Assembly (NCBI GenBank): GCA_028289375.1
Contig: JANQQK010000056.1
Span: 1-46,731 of the forward strand
Direction of reading: 5' to 3'
Length of the DNA stretch: 46,731 nt
From: Phycisphaerae bacterium
Lineage (GTDB): Bacteria > Planctomycetota > Phycisphaerae > UBA1845
Part shown: positions 41,859 to 46,731 of the stretch, one piece after another
Layout of the letters: every line of letters begins with the position of its first letter
Numbering within the stretch: the first letter of the stretch is position 1
Made by a program: the position numbers and the translations under genes
Notes under the pieces: generated by a model
Seen by the model: the letters and a program-made list of their open reading frames with translations, nothing else
What the model was told of the DNA's origin: nothing
The model's database searches: none

Positions 41859-41874
41859 TGCAATTCTGATGCCA
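41859..41874 (-). promoter_or_regulatory. sigma-54 (-24/-12) promoter of the usp gene
   Basis: On the minus strand TGGCATC (41874-41868), AGAA, TTGCA (41863-41859): GG and GC are 12 bp apart, and TGGCA/TTGCA match the consensus, with TC in place of CG. The predicted start is near 41848, 64 nt before the ATG. Confidence 0.6.
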
Positions 41875-41918
41875 TTCGTCAATCAAAATACCCAATCGCG
41901 TCCGAATCGCCGGATTTC

Positions 41919-41934
41919 TGGCACGCACCTTGCA
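41919..41934 (+). promoter_or_regulatory. sigma-54 (-24/-12) promoter of asnA
   Basis: TGGCACG (41919-41925), CACC, TTGCA (41930-41934) is a full consensus match with correct spacing. The predicted start is near 41945, 77 nt before the asnA ATG. It faces away from the usp promoter, with 44 bp between the two -24 elements. Confidence 0.72.
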
Positions 41935-42021
41935 ACAAGTTCGACGACCATGCAGCACCCAGGCCCCGGTGTGCGGGGCGGGTTTGTCATGGGTTTGCTG
42001 GCATCAAAGGAGGATCGACAC

Positions 42022-43149
42022 ATGACGACGAAGACAGCCGACTTGGCCGGACCGGGTATCAGCACCTACAAGGAGGTCGACTCCGTCCTCCCAACCGACT
42101 ACGCGCCGCTGCTCGATCGGCGGCAGACCCAGCAAGCCCTCTTCATGGCCAAGCAGTACATCGAGCAGGAACTGTGCAAGGAACTGAATCTCATGATGGT
42201 GACCTGTCCGCTCATCGTCGATCGCGAAAGCGGGTTCAACGACATGCTCGATCGTGACGGATCACGCACACCGGTCGAGTTCCCCTGCGGACTTGGGCTC
42301 GATCAGCCCATCAGTGGCCAGGTTGTTCAGGCGGCCACCAAGTGGAAACGATGGGCCTTGAAGCAATTCGACTGCCAGCATGGTCAGGGAATCTGCACGG
42401 ACATGCGTGCGATCCGCAAGGACTACTTCCTCGATCATGATCACTCCAGCTACGTGGATCAGTGGGACTGGGAACGCGTGATGGCGGCAAATGAGCGCAA
42501 CCTCGATTTCCTCACGATGATCGTGCAGAAAATCTGGAAGGTCATCAAAGGCGCTGAGACACGCGTCTTCGATGAGTTCCCGGCGCTGCGGACGGACAAG
42601 TATCCGGTGCTGCCGGAGGAGTTGAAGTTTATTCACGCCGAGGAGATTCTCGATCGCTATCCCGATCTGCCGCGCAAACAGCGCGAGACACAGATCCTGC
42701 AGGACTTCCCGGCTGTGTTCATCTACGGCATCGGCTATCCTCTGGCCGACGGGCTGCCGCACGAATTGCGGGCGGCGGACTATGACGACTGGGTCACCGA
42801 GACAACGACAACCGATGGGCGGACGATGCATGGCCTCAACGGGGACATCCTCGTCTGGAATCCTGTGACCAAACGTCGCCACGAACTCTCCTCGATGGGC
42901 ATCCGGGTGAACGCGGAGACACTTCGCCAGCAGCTCGAAATGTCCGACCAGATGGACCAGATTGAACTGCCCTACCATCGCGGCATCATCAATGGTGAAC
43001 TGCCGTTGAGCGTTGGCGGTGGGATCGGCCAATCGCGCGTCTACATGCTGCTGCTGCGCAAGGCGCATCTTGGTGAAGTGTCGGTGACGGTGTGGCCTCG
43101 CGAATTGAAGGAGATTTCCGCGAAGCACAACATCGACGTGCTGAGCTAG
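42022..43149 (+). CDS. asnA: aspartate--ammonia ligase (asparagine synthetase A)
   Basis: This 375-aa class II aminoacyl-tRNA synthetase-like enzyme uses ATP and ammonia to make asparagine from aspartate. AsnA features are FMAKQYIEQELCKELNL, a central FDCQHGQGICTDMRAI and DHSSYVDQWDWE, and a terminal LPLSVGGGIGQSRVYMLLL that forms the ATP site (motif 3). The length fits the family, and some AsnA are ~330 aa. The ATG has AAGGAGG upstream; the frame is open further but that part is untranslated leader. The sigma-54 promoter suggests nitrogen-linked control. The adjacent PEP-CTERM-like gene is a separate unit. Confidence 0.93.
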   Translation: MTTKTADLAGPGISTYKEVDSVLPTDYAPLLDRRQTQQALFMAKQYIEQELCKELNLMMVTCPLIVDRESGFNDMLDRDGSRTPVEFPCGLGLDQPISGQVVQAATKWKRWALKQFDCQHGQGICTDMRAIRKDYFLDHDHSSYVDQWDWERVMAANERNLDFLTMIVQKIWKVIKGAETRVFDEFPALRTDKYPVLPEELKFIHAEEILDRYPDLPRKQRETQILQDFPAVFIYGIGYPLADGLPHELRAADYDDWVTETTTTDGRTMHGLNGDILVWNPVTKRRHELSSMGIRVNAETLRQQLEMSDQMDQIELPYHRGIINGELPLSVGGGIGQSRVYMLLLRKAHLGEVSVTVWPRELKEISAKHNIDVLS

Positions 43150-43446
43150 CAGCACAACATTTGCATGCAACGTCGACCTTGGCGGTTCTTGCGACTGGTC
43201 CAACCTCAGTGTCAGCCAAGGTCGACGATCCAGGCTTCTGGTACGGCCCGCACGCCGGGCGGGCTGTATCACCAGCGAAGCGTATCATTATCGGACCCCC
43301 CGATAGAATGCTTTTCGGCTTGGCCCAACCCCCTCGATTTGCTATCGTTCACCATTCGTAGGAGGGGAACCGGGGCGTGCGCTCACAGCGTCACTTCAGT
43401 TCCAGCACGTACCATCAGGCCCATTTGGCAGGGAATGACAAGAGAC

Positions 43447-44259
43447 ATGAAGAAGCAAGTTTTGCGCGCTCTCGGAGCCGTTGCGTTGTGCGCGACGTTC
43501 GCACAGGCGGACGTCCTGATATCGGTGTCCGGCAATGCGACGCTCGGCGGGTTGAGCTTTGAAGACGGCGACGTGGTGCGTTACAACACGGCCACGGACA
43601 CGGCGACACTGTTCTTCGATGCCGACCTGTTCAGCAGCAACGAGGACATCGATGCGCTGCACGTTCTGAGCAACGGCAATCTCGTATTGTCAACGAAGAA
43701 CAACGCGACACTGGGTGGCTTGTCCTTCGAGGACGGTGATCTGGTTGAGTATGATTTCGGCTCGGGTACTGCGTCGCTTTTCTTCGATGAGGACCTGTTC
43801 AGCAACAACGAAGACGTTGATGCGGCAGCCGTGCTTGCCAATGGCGATCTCGTTCTCTCAACACAGAACAGCGCCACGCTGGGCGGCCTGTCGTTCGAGG
43901 ATGGTGATCTGGTTCGGTACGACGGTTCGACCGGCAGCCTCTTCTTCGACGAAGATCTCTTCAGCAACAATGAAGACATCGACGCCGTCGCTGTTCTTGG
44001 CAACGGGAACATTGTGCTGTCGACCAACGGCAATGCGACCCTGGGTGGCCTGTCTTTCGAGGACGGCGACCTGGTTGAGTACAACCCATTGACCGACACG
44101 GCCACGCTGCTCTTCGACGAAGACCTGTTCAGTGGCAATGAGGAGATCGACGGGATCTCGGCCATCACGACGATCCCCGACCCGATTCCCGCTCCGGCAG
44201 CGGTCGTCCTCGCCGCGATTGGTCTGCCCCTCGCCGGCACGATCCGCCGTCGCCGTTAG
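43447..44259 (+). CDS. secreted PEP-CTERM-like protein made of four 56-residue repeats
   Basis: This 270-aa product has a signal peptide (about 1-22, LRALGAVALCATFAQA). Four repeats begin ATLGGLSFEDGD at residues 31, 87, 143 and 197 and continue with a LFFDEDLFSNNEDIDA segment and NGNLVLSTN. The C-terminus PAPAAVVLAAIGLPLAGT plus RRRR is a short hydrophobic helix and basic end like a PEP-CTERM sorting tail. The repeat pattern suggests a beta-propeller-like or beta-solenoid fold. An ATG at 43435 would add four residues. The function is unknown. A strong terminator follows. Confidence 0.8.
   Translation: MKKQVLRALGAVALCATFAQADVLISVSGNATLGGLSFEDGDVVRYNTATDTATLFFDADLFSSNEDIDALHVLSNGNLVLSTKNNATLGGLSFEDGDLVEYDFGSGTASLFFDEDLFSNNEDVDAAAVLANGDLVLSTQNSATLGGLSFEDGDLVRYDGSTGSLFFDEDLFSNNEDIDAVAVLGNGNIVLSTNGNATLGGLSFEDGDLVEYNPLTDTATLLFDEDLFSGNEEIDGISAITTIPDPIPAPAAVVLAAIGLPLAGTIRRRR
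43534..44163 (+). repeat. four tandem 162-168-bp coding repeats
   Basis: The repeat units start at about 43537, 43705, 43873 and 44035, in phase with codons, and encode ATLGGLSFEDGD each time. Spacings are 168, 168 and 162 bp. Third-codon positions differ between copies, so they are not a very recent expansion. Confidence 0.7.
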
Positions 44260-44289
44260 GACATAGCGTACTCAGGAATGTGAACTGAG

Positions 44290-44319
44290 AACGCCGTCCA
44301 TTGGGCGGCGTTTTTCTTT
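44290..44319 (+). terminator. rho-independent terminator of the repeat-protein gene
   Basis: AACGCCGTCC (44290-44299) pairs with GGGCGGCGTT (44303-44312) through an ATT loop, with one T-G wobble, and TTTTTCTTT overlaps and follows. It lies 31 bp after the stop, and the convergent lipoprotein gene ends 25 bp beyond. Confidence 0.85.
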
Positions 44320-44344
44320 GCGCGAACATCCGCAAGTCGCATGA

Positions 44345-45649
44345 CTAATGCCCGGCGGCTGGAATGGCGAAACCGGGAATCAGCGTGTGAACCACTTCGT
44401 CCGCAGCAGCATCCCCGGACTCCAGATCAGTCACCGTGATTCGAAACGTGTAGCTTCCTGGAGCGACGACGTTTGAGATGGTGGCCGACTGGCCGGTGCT
44501 GACGATGGTGTTCATCTCGACATTCGGATTTGGCGCGATCCAATAAGTCAGCACTTGAGAATCCGCATTGGCCAGTCCGACGTCTTCGAACCGCGCTCCA
44601 TTCGGCACACTGACAAGCTCCCATTGATAAGTGAGACTCCCCTCGCGTCCACGGTTGGATACGGCAATGAGCGTTCGGACAGCGCCACCTGCCTGCCCTG
44701 ATGCAAGATAGGCTCCTTCCGAGAACGGCGTTCTACCGCCGAAATCGGTGGCATTGGGGAAGAAAATCCGATCGGCGCCGGCATTGGGGAACAAATCATC
44801 AACAGCGTTTATTTGAAGGATCAGACGACACGTCGCCTGGGACACCACTTCGCCACCAACAACGTCCGTCACGACAACTTCAATCGTCGAAGACCCGATC
44901 GCGGAACCATCGACTGTCAACACTGGCTCTGCAGAAGTCGCATCATCAAAAGTCCCTGTACTTGCCGTCCACTGATAACGCACATCACCGCGTGCCTGGG
45001 TCACGACAGCCCGCAACGCGATACTCCGATCGGGATCCACGCTGTCACAAGCACCTCCCCCAACGCAACCACAGCTCACGCGCATTTCCGGCTCATAGCA
45101 CACGTCGCCCGTCTCGTCGCAAAACTGCCCCGCAGCGCAAGGCCTCTCACCCGGCACACACGCACAATCCTGACACATTTCAACACCTGTGCAGAACAAC
45201 TTGTCATCACATTGGCCGTCAACGGCGCACTCCGACATCATGCACGCCTCAGCCGCCTCGTCGCATGCATGGCACGCGTCCAGCAGAGCGCATGGCACCG
45301 GTCCATCCACGCAAACACCGAAGCGACAACGTTCGCGCCCGTTGCAGAACACGCTGTCGTCGCACGCGGAATCATCAACACATTCCGGCGTCACACACAT
45401 GTCCGCTGCCTCATCACAGCCGAAATTCGATGACTGCGAATCGCATGCGGGTTCGGCGTCAACGCAGAAACCCAGCAGACACGACTCCGCTCCGTTGCAA
45501 AACGCCCCGTCATCGCAATCCGCATCGGACACGCACTCCACAGGCGGCGGTATCTCGACGCAACCGCCGATCAAGCCGCAAACAAGGGCTATCGAAGAAG
45601 CAGACAGCCCGCTTCTATTGCGTTCCCAGAATCTCCATCGGTCAATCAT
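44345..45649 (-). CDS. Cys-rich lipoprotein with C-terminal Ig-like domains
   Basis: This 434-aa product has a signal peptide with lipobox GLIGGC (C30), then a Cys-rich region of four units of the form DADCDDGAFCNGAESC, found in planctomycete and myxobacterial surface proteins. Two beta-sandwich, Ig/PKD-like domains follow (RYQWTASTGTFDD with DGSAIGSSTIEV; and SLTYQWELVSVPNG with APGSYTFRITVTD). The ATG at 45649 is preferred to the upstream GTG/ATG frame to 45676 because GGAG lies eight bases upstream. It is probably exposed on the cell surface; the ligand is unknown. A paralogue lies directly upstream. Confidence 0.78.
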   Translation of the reverse strand: MIDRWRFWERNRSGLSASSIALVCGLIGGCVEIPPPVECVSDADCDDGAFCNGAESCLLGFCVDAEPACDSQSSNFGCDEAADMCVTPECVDDSACDDSVFCNGRERCRFGVCVDGPVPCALLDACHACDEAAEACMMSECAVDGQCDDKLFCTGVEMCQDCACVPGERPCAAGQFCDETGDVCYEPEMRVSCGCVGGGACDSVDPDRSIALRAVVTQARGDVRYQWTASTGTFDDATSAEPVLTVDGSAIGSSTIEVVVTDVVGGEVVSQATCRLILQINAVDDLFPNAGADRIFFPNATDFGGRTPFSEGAYLASGQAGGAVRTLIAVSNRGREGSLTYQWELVSVPNGARFEDVGLANADSQVLTYWIAPNPNVEMNTIVSTGQSATISNVVAPGSYTFRITVTDLESGDAAADEVVHTLIPGFAIPAAGH

Positions 45650-45722
45650 GATCGTGCTCCGCAGACCCCGCCTCATCGCTCCCTCGCAATGAACAACCTG
45701 GAATCAATCGTGTCTGACACAG

Positions 45723-46731
45723 TCAATCTCCCGGCCCAAGGATATCAAACACAGGAAGAATCGCGTGTGAAACTTCATCCGACGCCGTATCGCCGCAGAA
45801 TTCATCCACATAGGTCACGCGAAACGTGTACGTACCCGGCACCACAATGTTTGAAACGGGCACGACGTGACCGCCACTTGTGATCGTCGGGACCATCGCA
45901 TCAGGATTGGGTGCAATGGCATAGGTGAGCATGTTCGTGTCTGCGTTTAACAGCGTGACGTCCTCAAACCGCGCCAACCCTGGAACACCGATCAACTCCC
46001 ACGTGAGTGAGTCATTGCCTAGCCCACCTCGATTCGCAATTACCCGAATGGCGGGCACGTTTCCACCCGACACACCGGACGTCAGGACTGCCCCCTGTGA
46101 AAATGGTGCACTCCCACCGAAGTCGAGAGTGTTGGGAAACAGCATCCGATCGGCGCCGGCGCTGATACTCAAACCTGGAAGATAAAGGTTGATGGTGGCC
46201 TCGCACGTGGTGGTTGAGACATGATTCGCTTCGTCAACGGCATCACCTCTGTCCGTGTTGGCCGTGTCCATCACCATCAAGTCAATCGTAACCGATCCCA
46301 GAGCGCTTCCATCAATCGTCAGTGTCGGCATCGCCGACGTCGGATCATCAAGCGAACCGGTCGACACGGTCCACAGGTAAGACAGCATTCCCTGACTGTT
46401 CTCAATTTCAGATTGCAATGGAATGATCAGACTCGCCTCCGGGCATGGATGATCAATCACGATTGAGCATGACAACTCGGCACGATCAACGCAGATGTCG
46501 TCGGCGTCATCACACGTCTGCGTATCATCGCACGGCTGCACACCGGCAAAACACACACATTCCCGACAGGTTTCGCCACCGTTGCAGAACAAACCGTCGT
46601 CGCAATCGGCATCGGACGCACACTGCGAAGCCACACACGCGTCCAACTGCTCGTCGCAACCGGCGCAGGGCGGCTCGCCGGCACACGGTTCCGAACCTGC
46701 TACGCACACGCCGTCGACGCAGCGTTCGTCG
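45723..46731 (-). CDS. Cys-rich lipoprotein paralogue, 5' end beyond the window
   Basis: The frame runs through the window edge (DERCVDGVCVAGSEPC before the first internal GTG), so the signal peptide is not visible. It has CNGGETCRECVC and DADCDDGLFC units and the same two C-terminal domains as its neighbour: DGSALGSVTIDLMVMD, RMLFPNTLDFGG, SLTWELIGVPG and VPGTYTFRVTYVDE. The stop is 74 bp upstream of the neighbour's start, so they may be cotranscribed duplicates. The role is unknown. Confidence 0.78.
   Translation of the reverse strand, partial: DERCVDGVCVAGSEPCAGEPPCAGCDEQLDACVASQCASDADCDDGLFCNGGETCRECVCFAGVQPCDDTQTCDDADDICVDRAELSCSIVIDHPCPEASLIIPLQSEIENSQGMLSYLWTVSTGSLDDPTSAMPTLTIDGSALGSVTIDLMVMDTANTDRGDAVDEANHVSTTTCEATINLYLPGLSISAGADRMLFPNTLDFGGSAPFSQGAVLTSGVSGGNVPAIRVIANRGGLGNDSLTWELIGVPGLARFEDVTLLNADTNMLTYAIAPNPDAMVPTITSGGHVVPVSNIVVPGTYTFRVTYVDEFCGDTASDEVSHAILPVFDILGPGD

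Noticed and set aside
43180..43195. TTGGCGGTTCTTGCGA before the PEP-CTERM-like gene
   Set aside because: GG and GC are 10, not 12, bp apart, so it is not a -24/-12 promoter.
1..46731. CRISPR arrays
   Set aside because: No regularly spaced direct repeats of CRISPR type and no cas gene were seen.

Overview
This window looks like chromosomal DNA of a planctomycete-type bacterium (Planctomycetota). The base composition is moderately GC-rich. A secreted beta-helix protein ends in a GDLDGDGDVDLLDF-type tail, which is a hallmark of that phylum, and there are a PEP-CTERM-like repeat protein, Cys-rich lipoproteins and a Tricorn-type peptidase. The class-level placement is inference, because no rRNA or complete tRNA gene is present.

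Layout. (1) 1-2.5 kb: remnants (the C-terminus of a beta-helix protein and a scrap of an IS3-type transposase) and a secreted serine hydrolase. (2) 2.9-16.8 kb: a zinc-homeostasis island. The plus strand carries a zinc-ribbon membrane peptide, a lipoprotein, a flavoprotein, a string of very small tightly packed genes, an FmdB-like protein, a DUF1826 protein, two COG0523/CobW GTPases, a second flavoprotein, a Zur-type Fur regulator and a DCC-thioredoxin/membrane fusion. The minus strand carries the znuABC zinc importer behind a promoter overlapped by a palindrome. A chimeric relic of zur and the FmdB-like gene lies between the two GTPases and points to an old tandem duplication. (3) 17.4-22.5 kb: a leftward phage packaging/modification cassette (ParB-methyltransferase, zinc ribbon, HNH, TerS, TerL, decayed second terminase). 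It is bounded on the right by degenerate tRNA sequences, including a clear 3' half of tRNA-Gly(GCC). (4) 22.9-33.7 kb: a secreted beta-helix protein, a Tricorn/S41 peptidase with a very acidic insert, a GNAT acetyltransferase and an RND efflux pair.

(5) 33.8-43.2 kb is the most unusual part. A sigma-54 activator-type AAA+ protein has, in place of a sensory domain, the N-terminal helix-turn-helix of an IS630-type transposase. It is convergent with an operon encoding IorA, an IorB fused to a complete ADP-forming acyl-CoA synthetase, and a Cys/Met-metabolism PLP enzyme. Beyond the operon are a universal stress protein and asparagine synthetase A. Three sequences with -24/-12 sigma-54 promoter spacing sit exactly upstream of iorA, usp and asnA, the last two divergent. 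The inferred picture is a local sigma-54 regulon for amino-acid or 2-oxoacid energy and nitrogen metabolism, possibly driven by the transposase-derived activator.

(6) 43.4-46.7 kb: a 56-residue-repeat PEP-CTERM-like protein with a strong terminator, then two tandem Cys-rich lipoprotein paralogues, the second cut by the window end.

All calls come from reading the sequence and remembered family features; no database search was run.
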